Shown one piece after another: positions 44,502 to 55,300 of a DNA stretch of 64,000 bases. Source of the stretch: Micropterix aruncella (lineage: Eukaryota > Arthropoda > Insecta > Lepidoptera > Micropterigidae); contig OX155973.1 of NCBI GenBank assembly GCA_944548615.1, positions 24,455,477 to 24,519,476 on the forward strand, written 5' to 3'. The position numbers were made by a program, and so were the translations under genes. The notes below the pieces were generated by a model, which was not told the origin of the DNA, made no database searches, and worked only from the letters and a program-made list of their open reading frames with translations. The stretch's first letter is position 1, and each line of letters starts with the position of its first letter.

Positions 44502-47500
44502 TTAGACATTAGTGACAGCTGTCTCTGCCTGGTCAGCTGTTGTATGTATTTTTACAAGTTTACTGACAGGGCGCTTATATATTTTCCCGTCCACTAATAG
44601 GTCTACTATTCGCACTTGGCCTGTTTTGTCAGGGAAAACGTGAGTCACCCGACCCCTGGCCCACCTTCCTCGTTCTAGGGAAGGATCTAACAGGACTACT
44701 AAGTCTCCGATTTTTAACGGAGTTCCCTTTGTCGCCCACTTAGGTCTTTTAACCAACAATGGAAGTACTTCTTTAGACCAGCGGTACCAGAAAGCATCAG
44801 CAAGTATTTGCGATTGTTTCCAGTGATTTTTGTTAGATAACTCAGTTGTATTATTCTGACCTACCGCTGTACTATCATCTGCATGGCCTAATAGGAAATC
44901 CGCAGGTGTGAGTGGTCTCTCATCCCGAGTATCTAGAGATATATACGTGAGCGGCCTGTGGTTCATCATCGCTGAGACTTCGCATAATAATGTTCTCAGC
45001 ACATCTTCGTTTGGTGCTCGCTCCTTTAATATGGCATATAACGATTTTTTTGCCGTTTTTATCTGACCCTCCCAAACTCCACCGAAATGGGGTCCTGAAG
45101 GAGGGGAGAAACTCCATTTAATCTCGTCGGCACTTAGACGATCCCTTATTTTATGGTTGTCGATAGCTGACAAAACTTTTTTTAATTCAGCGTCCGCACC
45201 GCGGAAACCAGTGGCATTGTCGCTCATAATTTCCCGCGGCTTCCCCCTGGCTGCTATAAAACGTCTTATAGCTAACAGGGCCGAGCTGGTTGACAAATCT
45301 CCAGCTAGTTCGATATGGGTCGCTCTCGTGTTAAAACAAGTGAAGAGTAAACCAAATCGTTTTTCCACTTTCTTTCGATTAGTGACGAAAAACGGCCCAA
45401 AGGCGTCCACGCCTACAGTGTGGAAACAGCGCCTTCGGGTGGTTATTCGCGCGGATGGGAGTTGGCCCATTTGCGCGGTCATAGGCTTCGCGCGCCGGAT
45501 AGTGCAATAGACACATTCTCGTGAGATCTTTTTTACCGTTTGTCGCGCTCCAATGACCCAAAACTGTTCTCTTAGCAATGATAAAATTAATTCACCGCCG
45601 CCGTGAGCATTAACCTCGTGTAAATGTTTCACGAGTAACACCGTGAATCTATCCTTACCGTGTAATATATATGGCCTTTTTGTGTCGAAAAGTGTGTCTT
45701 TAGCATTTTCGATCCGGCCTCCTAGCCGTATTAACCCTTCCGCGTCGATATACGCGTTCAATCCGAACAGACGGCTGTCTTTCGGCAATATTTTCTGATG
45801 ACGTATCAGGTCTATCTCGTGTGCGAAAATTCGATGTTGTGATTCCTTGATCAGAAATTTTTTCCCGGTTGCGACATCGTCGCTTTCGAGTACTTTTGAC
45901 GTGGTTTTTTTTTTACACATATCTATAAATTTTGTCACATATGCCATGGTTCGACTCGCCCGCATGTACCGGGAAAATCTACCTATGTCAATTACGCTTT
46001 CATTTTTTTCTGTCGTTGTTAGTACAAGTTTTGTCTTAAATTCTAACAATGCTCTCTCTTCCGGTTTCGGATCGGTTGGCTCCTGGAGCGGCCAGTGTTC
46101 TCTACTGCCACGCAAGAAAGCAGGTCCCGCGAACCATCTACCTTCCGGGCTTAAATCTATCTTGGTGGTATTCCGTGTGCCATCATCAGCGGGGTTGTCG
46201 CTCCCCGCTAACCAATGCCACTGTCTTGGAGACGTGAGCTCATCGATCACACCTAGTCTATTGGCTACAAACTGGAGGTGACATTCCTTTTGTGACAAAA
46301 TCCACCACCACACATTTTTAGAGTCTGTCCACATAAAGACGTCATCGAAACTTAATGCGCTTTCTTGTTTTATTTTTGAGGCCAGTTCAGCACCTAGCAG
46401 CGCCGCGGTTAGTTCTAACCTGGGGATTGTCAGTTTGCCTTTCAAAGGTGCCACTCGAGTTTTGCTAGCCATAAAGGATACCTTGTGCTCGCCGCTACAG
46501 CCTGTAATCCTAATATATGCAACAGCGCACATCGCCTTTTCGGACGAATCGCAGAATACGTGCAATTGCCTTTTTTCACCTGCTTGTTTGGTAGCCCCAT
46601 TGTAACGTGCGATTCGCACACCTTGCGCTAATCTCAGTTCTTGCAACCACCGGAGCCAATATTTAACTACCTCGCCCGGGATCTCGTCGTCCCAGGCCAC
46701 TCGGCTACTCCATACCTGCTGCATGATCAGTTTCGCTCTTATAGTGAGGGGTGAAAGCGCACCCATTGGGTCCCATAGCTTCATTATTAATTTTAGCGCT
46801 TCCCGCTTCGACGGAATCTTATTTCCCGTCGTCAGATCTTCGCTGAGGCGGTCCATGCTCACATTAAATGCTAACTGATCAGAGGCAGGTAACCACGTCA
46901 AGCCTAATATACGTTGTGACGTCAACTCACCCTTTTCCAGAGATACTTGCGCGAGCGCGCGGTTTTCTTCTGGTATCCCGGTTAAAGCCTCGTTTTTATT
47001 TGAAGCCCAACCGGACATAGTGAAATTCCCAGCTTTATGAATCAAATTAAGTTCCCTGATGACTTGTTTTGCTTCCTCTAACGTGTCTACTCCCGACAGC
47101 AAATCATCAACGTACGAATCGCGCTCTATTATTTTTACAGCCGCTGGGTACTGGTCCTTAAACCGAGCAGCGTTTTTATTTTTTACGTAGATCGCGGAGG
47201 CCGGGGAGCTACAATTACCGAATATTAGACAGTCCATTTTTAATATTTTTGGAGGACTTTCACGCTGGAAACCTCGCCAGAGAAACAGCTGACTGAAGCT
47301 ATCTTCCTCTCTCACTTTTATCCGAAGATACATATCTCGTATGTCGGCCGTGAAAGCGATGGCATTTTCACGGAATCGTAATAAAATTCCTAATATGCTA
47401 TTTAAATAGTCCGGTCCACCTAATAACATGCTATTCAGTGATCCGCCTGCGCCTGAGGACGCAGCGTCGTGAACGACACGAATTTTGTCTTTCTTCGCGG

Positions 47501-50126
47501 GGTGAATAACCCCCAGGTGCGGAAGAAATAACACTCGAGGGCGGTTTTTTAATTGTTTTTCATCGACTTCCGAAGCATACCCCTCAGCTAGATATCTCTC
47601 TATCTGCTGGCAGTATTTTTCTCCATAAAGACGGTCGGAGTCCATTTTCCGTTCCACTGACCTCAGCCGAGTCATTGCCATGTCTCGGTTATCTGGTACG
47701 GAAAAGTTAACCTCTTTCCATAACAGACCTGTTTCCCAGACTCCATTTTTTAAAGATGTAGTATCTTCTAAGATTTTTTCAGCCCTAACATCGGCCTGAA
47801 GCTTTCGCTTTTTCTGTGGCCAATCGTACTCTAGCTTCAGATTTTCTTCAAGTAATTTATCTAAAGAAGGTTCATTTTCCTGATTTAAGCATAGCGCCGG
47901 GTACCTAATTTCTCTTTCGAGAGTGTTATTGCCGCCGATAGCCACCCACCCCAGGAGTGTTTTAGATACCGATAGGCCCCCGTCTACCATTTTTAATCCT
48001 CTAGAGACTATCAGTTCCCAACAATTAGCTCCCAGGAGCAGGTCAGGTTTTACGGTCGTCGCCTGAGTCGAACGCACCATCCCTCCGATCGGCCTCTGCG
48101 CACTTATCACGCTTTTGACCTCCGGTAGATTTAGCGAGGCTACGCTGTAAGCTCGTACTACGTACTCCTTCTTACCTAAATCTCCCCTTACTTTGAAGGA
48201 CACCGCTTCGGCACTGCTATTACTCTCTCTCATATTCCCGATTCCAGAGAGCTGTAATCCCTGCGTCGGGCCTCGAATCCCTAGTTCTATTGCCACGCCC
48301 TGATCGATGAGTGAAACAGTCGCGCCTGCGTCTAACAACGCATATAATGTTTTTCTACCCCTGGTTCCAACCACGGTTATCGGTAATACTTGCAGAATGA
48401 CCTGATTTCCAGATACTGCGTTCGCCACTACCTCGGAGCTCGCGCGCGGCGCCGCCGCGATGTCCGCCTCGTTCGCAGGCGGCGGGGCGGTCAGCAAATA
48501 ATGGTATTTGCCCTTTGGAAACCGTTTATATGCCGAACACGATTTTCGGCCGTGGTTGTGCCCTAAACATTTGAAACACCTACGCATTTTCTTTATCTCA
48601 TCCCAGCGGCTTGCTAAAGTTAGATTTTTAAATTCTTCACATTTATTTAAATAATGGGATTTCTCACACCGAGGGCACTTAGGTTCCTCCTTGCCCTGGG
48701 TATGTAAAATATATTTTTTAGAGCCCGTTTCTTTCTGTCTCCTATCTCGCGGGTTATCATAACTTTTCCTAGGAAGTTCTGCGGTACATATATATAGACC
48801 GGCGTCTTGTGCGCTGATCGCTAATTTCTCTAACCATAATGCGAAATAAACTAATACCGGATCGTTTAAACCAACCCTTCCCCTATTAGCTAGCCACAGA
48901 GTCAATAAGTTCTTTGGCAATTTTGCCACAAGTGAAGCCAATAAGTCTGGATTATAAAGATGTTCTAATTTATTTACCGATTTTACGGTCGCGACCAGAT
49001 TTTTTATCTGGCACGCAAATCGCATTAAACCGTCTGCATCTAGACTATCAGATAACCCTTTTTCTCTCCTCAAATCCGCTATCGTTCTCTGAATAATTAA
49101 ATTCGTATTACCGAATAGCGCCTCTAACGTGGTCATGATATTTGTCACGTTGTCAGGACTTAAAAGCAAGCCTGTCACTGCCTCGCGGGCTCTACCCTTT
49201 AATGCTGTCTGCAAACGCAATAAGTTTTGTGCATCATTTAAATGCATTACGTCTGTCGACTGTTTGAAGATACCTTTGAAGGCTACGAATTCTAAAGGAT
49301 TCCCGTGAAATGAAGGTAACTCTTTTGCAAAATGCGGTTTTGTGGACGCTACAGAAAAAATCCTACATACCTCTTTTATCATTTTTTCGCTCGAGCTGCT
49401 AATTCCATCGCTGCTCGTACCCGGGTCTGTATCAGCGGCGGCCTTTACCGCCGCCGCCGACACCGCCTTGGTCTCTGCTCTCGCCCTGGCGTTGTCCGCA
49501 GCTGCCGCGCCGCCCGCCTTCGCCGCGCCGCCCGCATTCGCCGCGCCGTCCGCCACCGTCGCGCCGGACGCCGCCGCGTTGCCCGGTTCCGATCGCCCGC
49601 CGTCTTCACGCCGCCGTGCCGCTTGTAATGCCGCATCTCCATTTTCTTCTGCGAATGTTCCCCCCCAGGGTTCTGGTGACGTCTCAGCAGCTGGAGTTTG
49701 ATACTCGGCCCATCTCGACACTCTGCTAGCTGCCGTGTAGTCCCCTGCGACGTCGCGATCATTTCCTCGACTGCTCGTTTCTGTCCCGAAGGTCTCGGAG
49801 ACAATTTCCAGCATCCTCATAGCATGCCGCGAGTCTTCTTCCGCTGCATCCAGTTCTTCCTGCATCGCCGCTCGTTGAAGGTTCATGTCAGCTTCTTCTT
49901 CGATTTCTTCAGCCGCTCTGCGCGCCGTGCGCCGCGCAGCCACTTTTTTCAGTTCTGCATCCAATTTAATTTTATCAGCTTTTTTCTTGGCTTTTTGGAG
50001 GTTCACTCTTCGAAGTTCTTCAGATGCTGCTCGCAGTTCCTGAACGTGCTCGCTTCTTCTGCTGCTTTCTGACCAGGCGCGCGATGAAGGTCTTGGATTT
50101 TCGGATTGCGTGCTTTTCGAATCCAT
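44502..50126 (-). CDS. BEL-2 Gag-Pol polyprotein (1874 aa)
   Basis: The most likely start is the ATG at 50126 (MDSKSTQ), shared with BEL-1; the open frame extends 13 codons further up to a GTG. Numbering from that GTG: charged coiled coil to ~130; alanine-rich linker; DUF1759-like Gag domain ~280-420; zinc knuckles at C497-C509 (CCHC) and C530-C543; aspartic protease DAG at 612-614 (the family often has DSG); reverse transcriptase ~885-1060 with YVDD at 1018-1021; RNase H ~1200-1330 (D1206, D1281); integrase with zinc module (H515x-H-C-C around 1515-1553) and DDE acids near D1587, D1649, E1699; C-terminal DUF5641-like domain to 1887. No envelope gene. All catalytic motifs are present, so the copy may be or may recently have been autonomous. 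Confidence 0.95.
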   Translation of the reverse strand: MDSKSTQSENPRPSSRAWSESSRRSEHVQELRAASEELRRVNLQKAKKKADKIKLDAELKKVAARRTARRAAEEIEEEADMNLQRAAMQEELDAAEEDSRHAMRMLEIVSETFGTETSSRGNDRDVAGDYTAASRVSRWAEYQTPAAETSPEPWGGTFAEENGDAALQAARRREDGGRSEPGNAAASGATVADGAANAGGAAKAGGAAAADNARARAETKAVSAAAVKAAADTDPGTSSDGISSSSEKMIKEVCRIFSVASTKPHFAKELPSFHGNPLEFVAFKGIFKQSTDVMHLNDAQNLLRLQTALKGRAREAVTGLLLSPDNVTNIMTTLEALFGNTNLIIQRTIADLRREKGLSDSLDADGLMRFACQIKNLVATVKSVNKLEHLYNPDLLASLVAKLPKNLLTLWLANRGRVGLNDPVLVYFALWLEKLAISAQDAGLYICTAELPRKSYDNPRDRRQKETGSKKYILHTQGKEEPKCPRCEKSHYLNKCEEFKNLTLASRWDEIKKMRRCFKCLGHNHGRKSCSAYKRFPKGKYHYLLTAPPPANEADIAAAPRASSEVVANAVSGNQVILQVLPITVVGTRGRKTLYALLDAGATVSLIDQGVAIELGIRGPTQGLQLSGIGNMRESNSSAEAVSFKVRGDLGKKEYVVRAYSVASLNLPEVKSVISAQRPIGGMVRSTQATTVKPDLLLGANCWELIVSRGLKMVDGGLSVSKTLLGWVAIGGNNTLEREIRYPALCLNQENEPSLDKLLEENLKLEYDWPQKKRKLQADVRAEKILEDTTSLKNGVWETGLLWKEVNFSVPDNRDMAMTRLRSVERKMDSDRLYGEKYCQQIERYLAEGYASEVDEKQLKNRPRVLFLPHLGVIHPAKKDKIRVVHDAASSGAGGSLNSMLLGGPDYLNSILGILLRFRENAIAFTADIRDMYLRIKVREEDSFSQLFLWRGFQRESPPKILKMDCLIFGNCSSPASAIYVKNKNAARFKDQYPAAVKIIERDSYVDDLLSGVDTLEEAKQVIRELNLIHKAGNFTMSGWASNKNEALTGIPEENRALAQVSLEKGELTSQRILGLTWLPASDQLAFNVSMDRLSEDLTTGNKIPSKREALKLIMKLWDPMGALSPLTIRAKLIMQQVWSSRVAWDDEIPGEVVKYWLRWLQELRLAQGVRIARYNGATKQAGEKRQLHVFCDSSEKAMCAVAYIRITGCSGEHKVSFMASKTRVAPLKGKLTIPRLELTAALLGAELASKIKQESALSFDDVFMWTDSKNVWWWILSQKECHLQFVANRLGVIDELTSPRQWHWLAGSDNPADDGTRNTTKIDLSPEGRWFAGPAFLRGSREHWPLQEPTDPKPEERALLEFKTKLVLTTTEKNESVIDIGRFSRYMRASRTMAYVTKFIDMCKKKTTSKVLESDDVATGKKFLIKESQHRIFAHEIDLIRHQKILPKDSRLFGLNAYIDAEGLIRLGGRIENAKDTLFDTKRPYILHGKDRFTVLLVKHLHEVNAHGGGELILSLLREQFWVIGARQTVKKISRECVYCTIRRAKPMTAQMGQLPSARITTRRRCFHTVGVDAFGPFFVTNRKKVEKRFGLLFTCFNTRATHIELAGDLSTSSALLAIRRFIAARGKPREIMSDNATGFRGADAELKKVLSAIDNHKIRDRLSADEIKWSFSPPSGPHFGGVWEGQIKTAKKSLYAILKERAPNEDVLRTLLCEVSAMMNHRPLTYISLDTRDERPLTPADFLLGHADDSTAVGQNNTTELSNKNHWKQSQILADAFWYRWSKEVLPLLVKRPKWATKGTPLKIGDLVVLLDPSLERGRWARGRVTHVFPDKTGQVRIVDLLVDGKIYKRPVSKLVKIHTTADQAETAVTNV

Positions 50127-50209
50127 ATTTTTATTTTTCTTTTCTCGTTCTTGATCCAAAGTCACTTTTCTTTCCGATTTTCTTTATTCGGCTTGACGGA
50201 GGACCACGA

Positions 50210-51623
50210 TGGTTGGGATTTTTACCCGGTTTGCATAAACCCACTTAACTTGTGAATTTACGCGACCCCCTTTGTGCTGGGTAATTACCCCTTCGATTAT
50301 CTTCAACGGTTTTCACCTTGGACTGTATTCAAATGGTAATCACTCACCAGCTAGGTTGGTTTTTCTCTCAGGGGTGGTTGTCTCGAACGAGTGGTGGATT
50401 CCAACCTCACAAGGAAATTAGTTCAGCTAGAGGCTTCCGTGATAGAACCTCACTTTCCTCAGGTCACGCAGGATAAGCTTCCGTCGAAAATAAACACTTT
50501 TTATTCGCGAGACTTTCTTTTATTCGGTCACTTATCTTTACTTTTACATTGAGTTCCGAGTACTTATAATTTACTACTAAGTCCCGGTGCTTGGATCGCG
50601 GCGCGTTCACGCTGACCCTTTGCCAATTTACAACTGAAGCTTTCGCTCTTTTCTGCCCTCGATCGCCTTACATTTTTTTAAGATAGCGACCGCCCTTACC
50701 TTTCATTGGTCTATCTCCTTCCAAAAATTTCTAAACACACCCCCATAAATGCACCGCACACGTATTATCCAATCACGAGACAGGGCGCATAAACAGATGC
50801 AACCCCGTTTGAAAGAGACATCGCAATCATGCTTCCTCGCTTGCACGCTAGAGCGAGAAGCGAATACACTAGTTGTCTCTGTCTTACATTTAAACATTTT
50901 ATAGACATATTGTTTGCTTAATTTAAAAGAAAAGAATCTACCCTCGTACAGGCATTAACCTAGTTGGGTAGTTTTTAAGACATAATTTTTGTACTACTTT
51001 CTCCTAAATAAAACAATATTATTATTATTGTTATTACAGATTCTCGTCGCAAACGCCGCCTTTCCCGAGTACACATTGTCTTAAACATAGGTTAGTTTCA
51101 GATCAATAGTAACAAGTTAATATTAATGTTAGATCGTTAATTAGGCTAATTAAGTTGTCTCTCCTAGCGCTTTACTTTACATTAAACGAAATACTATATG
51201 CTATGCTTAAATTAATTAATCATGCAATTTTCTTTACATTTTAAGCTATATTATTTCTAGGGTTAATTGTGGGATTTGGAGTATGTATGATTTTTTGTAA
51301 CGTCCACGGTTTTTATTTCGTAGTCTTTTGCCCGTCGCCTTGCTCGTAATTTATCGTTACCATGTGCTGCTAAGGAGTCTTTCTCACGATTTATTTTGAA
51401 TGGAAACGGTGGTCGGTCCATGGAGAGTCGAGTTTCAGGGTCGGCAGCTCGTTTATTTTATAGCCCCTTTCTGTCCTATCCTTTGAGTTATCAGCTATTT
51501 TTCAAGGAATCTCATATCCTCGGCGTCCGTGACTAATTATGTTTCCTACCCTTTGTAAGAGGGTCTCACTTTTTGGGAAGATTTATCGGCGTTGGCGTCC
51601 GCTCTGTCGAATATTCTGAACCA
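50210..51623 (-). repeat. BEL-2 5' LTR
   Basis: In element orientation this LTR drives transcription toward lower coordinates; leader 50127-50209 lies between it and the ORF and begins TCGTGGTCCTCC as in BEL-1. Confidence 0.95.
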
Positions 51624-51628
51624 TTCGG

Positions 51629-52082
51629 AAAAGAGGAATTTAGTACAATCTAAAGTTTCTTACGAAGTCATTTAAAAGTCTAGCTCATTTCTATATTATT
51701 TATGGCGTTTTAAAAAAAAACATATCATAATAGAAAATCATAGGAATCGCCTATTCTGGAACAAAATCCAAAAATATGGGAGGGCGAAAAAGCAATAAAA
51801 AATAACGTCCAGAGCTTTAGAAAACCAAAACATTTTAAAGGGATTGTTTATGGTATCAAATATTCTTTAGCCGGCTCCGCAACGTCATGTTAGCGTGTTT
51901 TGCTAACATAATAACCAATGTTTTGTTATTTTGGGGCGTGGTCTAACTGGTCTGTTCGCTGTTTGTGTTTGCCGAGTCGAATGGATAACTTCCCCGCGTT
52001 CGCCTGCGGGGTGCCGGGGGGACTAAATCATTCATTTCGTATTTGTGCTTGCCAGAGACACATCTCGTCAAATCATTTTGCT
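51629..52082. other. Intergenic stretch, nothing recognised
   Basis: No coding similarity; an open stretch at 51918-52124 runs into the (ATC)n repeat and is not supported. Confidence 0.4.
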
Positions 52083-52690
52083 CATCATCATCATCATCAT
52101 CATCATCATTTATTCATTCCATAAAAGCATTTCACAATACTGGGGAGCATGTCAAATTTTACAATCATAATTTACCGGATGATAAAACCGCTTTGATTAA
52201 TTAAAAGGAAAAAAATAAAATAATTGTAATCAGAGGCGATTACTTAAAAATAGTCAAATTTACAAAATAATCAATAATCAAACAATAAGAAAGTATAGTC
52301 ATAATATGGTTATTTATAATCAAGCAATTGTGGATGCAGCAATATCATAATAGTCGTCCAGTTTGTAAAGGGCATGTTTGACTAACTGATTTTTCAAGCA
52401 GGTTTTATATGCTGCCATCTCAAGTCTTCTCGTCGATGACGGCAAAGCATTGAACAATTTAAAACTAATATATAAAAATGTTTTTTGATATTTAGTCAAG
52501 CGTACTTTAGGCAATAACACATTGTTTTCATGTTGCGTATTATGGCTATGTCGAGTGGAGTGAAGCTCGCAATTTAAAAAATTGTCTTTGGCGTATAAAA
52601 GACACTGATATATGTACATGGACGACATGGTAAGGATACCAGCTTTAATAAAAAAAGGGGCGCAATGTGTTTCTCTGCTTATTGTCTATT
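52083..52690 (-). pseudogene. CR1/L2-like LINE C-terminus with (ATG)n tail
   Basis: On the - strand 52628-52320 encodes YIYQCLLYAKDN, TRHSHNTQHENNVLLPKVRL, SFKLFNALPSSTRR and YKTCLKNQL. This is the same C-terminal pattern (HxHNTR, LPKxRL, FKLFNxLP) as the fragment at 22764-23015. Its 3' untranslated part ends in an (ATG)n repeat, seen on the + strand as about nine ATC units at 52083-52110, which fits the tails of L2/CR1-type LINEs. Confidence 0.75.
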
Positions 52691-53215
52691 GTTGTAGTTT
52701 ATCGTTTTAATGAAGTGGAATATAAAAAATACTTTGTATTCCATACAATTGATACGGGAAAGACTCATTATTTTCAACGCTACATCCAACGACAATAAAA
52801 ATAAATCTAAAAAGTTAAATGCTTTTCTCATGTCAATCTCATGTCAGGTGGAATAACATCACTGCGCCATGTCGTTTGTTTTTGTATATCTGCAAATATT
52901 AATGTAAAAAAAATATATAATCGCTCGCAGAACAACGAAAAAATATTTTTAACCCAAATCTGTCTTCAATTTGCAATTCTTGTTGTAAGAACGTGGCTGT
53001 AGGTAGAATCTAACCCGAATCTATGTCTATTTCTTCTGTTAAGAACTAAATCCACTATTGCCAAAAACGTGGACACGTCTTACTCGTCGGAACTCCTTTC
53101 AAAAATGATAAGTTAGTAACAAAAATAATCCATACACTTAAATTGCAGTGGGTCCTGTTTGTTAAACATGTTTTGATCGTAACATCGCGCAGCGGACCCA
53201 GCTTTAGTGTAAAGG
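52691..53215. other. Intergenic stretch, nothing recognised
   Basis: AT-rich DNA without coding signal between two - strand LINE fragments. Confidence 0.4.
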
Positions 53216-53886
53216 AAATAAATAAATAAATACAAACGGAGCTGCCATGGAATTCACCGACCGGAGTCGGGCCCATCATAATACTATTTTTTTTTACACT
53301 TCTGGGGGGCGAGCAGTGGATTCCGGACTTACGAACCGGCCGTGGTAGGTTTAGGACAGCTGTCTTGCCACATGTGAGCGTTCACCTTACCACCCATTCA
53401 CTCCCCCTTCGAAGCCATAGAATTTGAGATGCGCAAATCGCAGTTTTAGATAATTTTTCTAAGAAAGGGTTGATTATTTTTCTGGAAAGGCCAAGATCTT
53501 TAAAGAGGTGAAATAGAGATTTAGCTGGCAGGCCACGAGCGCCAACTTCCACCGCGTGAAGGTGAACAGTGAAGCCGTTCCGGGTTACGGCATTTGCAAG
53601 ATCATGGTATTTATTTAATTTGTACTCGTGGTCTTTTGGGATATTTGATTCCCATGGAACAGTTAATTCTACAATAAGAGCCACCTTCCGAGATAGAGAG
53701 TAAAGAGTTATATCTGGACGGAGGGCTGTGCATCCGAGACTTTCAGGGAATTTATACCGCTTAGAGACCGAATCAACCACCCAGAATCCAAACTGTAGCT
53801 TTCTCGATTATTGAGAAAGGTTTTGTAGTTAAATGTTTTTTGCCTTTAGAGCCCGCACAAACTGAATTGGGGGTTTGGAGGCTAAA
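53216..53886 (-). mobile_element. Restriction-like-endonuclease LINE, copy 3 (5'-truncated)
   Basis: The open frame 53780-53382 encodes RPDITLYSLSRKVALIVELT, VPWESNIPKDHEYKLNKYHD and the shared C-terminus LWLRRGSEW. It is nearly identical to the end of the copy at 59818-60558. Its 3' flank (53216-53381) ends near AATAAATAAATACAAACGG, as in the other - strand copy. Truncated upstream of the zinc motif near 53886. Confidence 0.85.
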
Positions 53887-54320
53887 ATAAATAAAAATAA
53901 AACGTAGTTGTCAACAAAATTTCAAAGTACATTAATAAATATTCAAGATTTTTTAAAATATTGCCTGTTCTAATATAAAATATTCATGGGTTTTATTTTC
54001 AATATGAAAAAAATGCCTGTTTGCTAATAATATAATAATATCAAAACTTCAAGGTAGTGGATATCGAAATTTTAAGAAAAAATGGTAAATATTACCGCAT
54101 ACAGAACGGAGCTCCACAGGCTCGTATCCAGACTTCAGTTTCGGGGGAGGGGGGGAAGGGGAGGATGGGGGGAGGCCATTCATTGGAAAAACGCGCATGG
54201 CATCCATTGCACCAAATTTGAATTGGTCCGTACAATGAAACGAAAATACGCCGAATTTCCGGGGCTAAATCCCAATTATCTCCCCCCTGGGTATATCCCT
54301 GACAACTAGGTACATAAAGG
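53887..54320. other. Intergenic stretch with a G-rich block
   Basis: A G-rich run (GGGGGAGGGGGGGAAGGGG, about 54142-54163) could form a G-quadruplex on the + strand. No gene seen. Confidence 0.4.
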
Positions 54321-54886
54321 CGTGAACAAATTACCGGATGCGGCTGATGGACGCGGCTGACGGACGCGGCTTACGGACGCGATTTAAAGTTATCTGTATA
54401 ATGAAAGTACAAACTGAACTGTGAAAATTATCGGACGTAAGCACAGAGGTAACAAAATAGAGAACGGGAGTGCGAAGGCGGACTGTTAGTGAATGATTTC
54501 ACCGAATAGGAAGAGATAGGGGCATGTGGGACCCTCCTCTATCCTTGTCTAGTTGCGCATGCGCGTTTATCCCTAGCATAGCAGACTTATGGCGTTGAAG
54601 CCTTGCCATAGTGATAAATGTACGTGTCTACGTAAATGCACGACTAGACAAGGACGGAGGGGGTACTATATGCTGATGTCTCTTTCTATTCGGCCGACGT
54701 ATTCTTAGGCTGGTCACGGGGTCTAGTAGTTATATGTCCAATGGACGGACTTCAATGAACGTAAGTCGCTGACGTGACCTTGAGGGTTCGGACGTCCGAT
54801 AGAGATCCGCAATCCGTGTCCCAAACGACGTGCACAGTCGCGTCTGTAAGCCGCGTCTGTCAGCCGCGTCCGATAATTTGTTTACG
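54321..54886. mobile_element. Foldback element with subterminal 13-bp repeats
   Basis: Left arm (54321-54381): CGTGAACAAATTACC followed by about four 13-bp units of the type GGACGCGGCTGAC. Right arm (about 54838-54886): the reverse complement with about three such units and ending AATTTGTTTACG. The interior holds a family C MITE (54474-54745). Subterminal tandem units inside inverted ends are characteristic of foldback-type elements. No transposase. Confidence 0.75.
54474..54745 (-). mobile_element. Palindromic MITE, family C, copy 2 (nested)
   Basis: Reverse-complement match to 18718-18960. Internally it is also an imperfect inverted repeat: CCGAATAGGAAGAGATA and TCTCTTTCTATTCGG lie at opposite ends, as do CTTGTCTAGT and ACTAGACAAG. 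Confidence 0.72.
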
Positions 54887-54898
54887 TCTAAAGTCGCG

Positions 54899-54948
54899 GA
54901 TTCTCCCTGAGCCCAGGCGCGCATGGCGGCCTGGGCTCAGGGAGAATC
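54899..54948. repeat. Perfect 20-bp palindrome with 10-bp loop
   Basis: GATTCTCCCTGAGCCCAGGC (54899-54918) and GCCTGGGCTCAGGGAGAATC (54929-54948) are exact reverse complements around the loop GCGCATGGCG. It sits just outside the right arm of the foldback element. Confidence 0.95.
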
Positions 54949-54959
54949 TAATAAATTAA

Positions 54960-55300
54960 TAGTTTTAAAAAAAACACTAAAAACACGCTTTTATAATTGC
55001 ACGAAAAAACCACATCATCAGACCTTGAAACCTAATCGTGGTCAAAGTTCATTCCGAGACTTTTCTAACAAGTCCAAACACAGCTATGATACGATGTTCC
55101 ATCATGAAGTTCCAGTTCATATCTTCCGACTCCATCATCAGGTGAGTTCGACAGTACCATATTATTGTATTGTCATCAGAAATACATACAGCTGCCACTT
55201 TTCATGACGCTACGATCCTTGGAAGATGGTTAAATTAATTACCTTAGATTCTATTACATAGTTACATACAGGCCGACCTAGTGAAAGCGTGTTAAAAACG
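54960..55300 (+). repeat. Repeat family D, copy 1
   Basis: It matches 63450-63870 in reverse complement, from ACACGCTTTTATAATTG through AAACCTAATCGTGGTCAAAG, TTCCATCATGAAGTTCCAG and the end TACATACAGGCCGACC. In copy 2 the central ~110-bp unit is duplicated. It is open in one frame but has no recognised protein. Confidence 0.7.

Larger units (their letters stand above)
42728..51623 (-). mobile_element. BEL/Pao LTR retrotransposon BEL-2, full length with open polyprotein
   Basis: LTRs 42728-44141 and 50210-51623, each 1414 bp, TG...CA ends, flanked by the 5-bp duplication TTCGG (42723-42727 and 51624-51628). The two LTRs differ at no fewer than six positions on reading, for example ATTATTTG/ATTGTTTG and CCTTCCCT/CCTATCCT. 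The single - strand ORF is uninterrupted. The LTR is the same family as BEL-1 but a distinguishable variant (CATAAACCCACTTAAC versus CATAAATCCACTTTAC). Confidence 0.96.

Noticed and set aside
44502..50165. An endogenous virus with an envelope gene
   Set aside because: Domains are Gag, protease, RT, RNase H and integrase only, and the ORF is followed by the polypurine tract; this is a BEL/Pao retrotransposon.
54142..54170. Functional G-quadruplex promoter
   Set aside because: A G-rich run exists but there is no gene next to it; recorded only as a sequence property.
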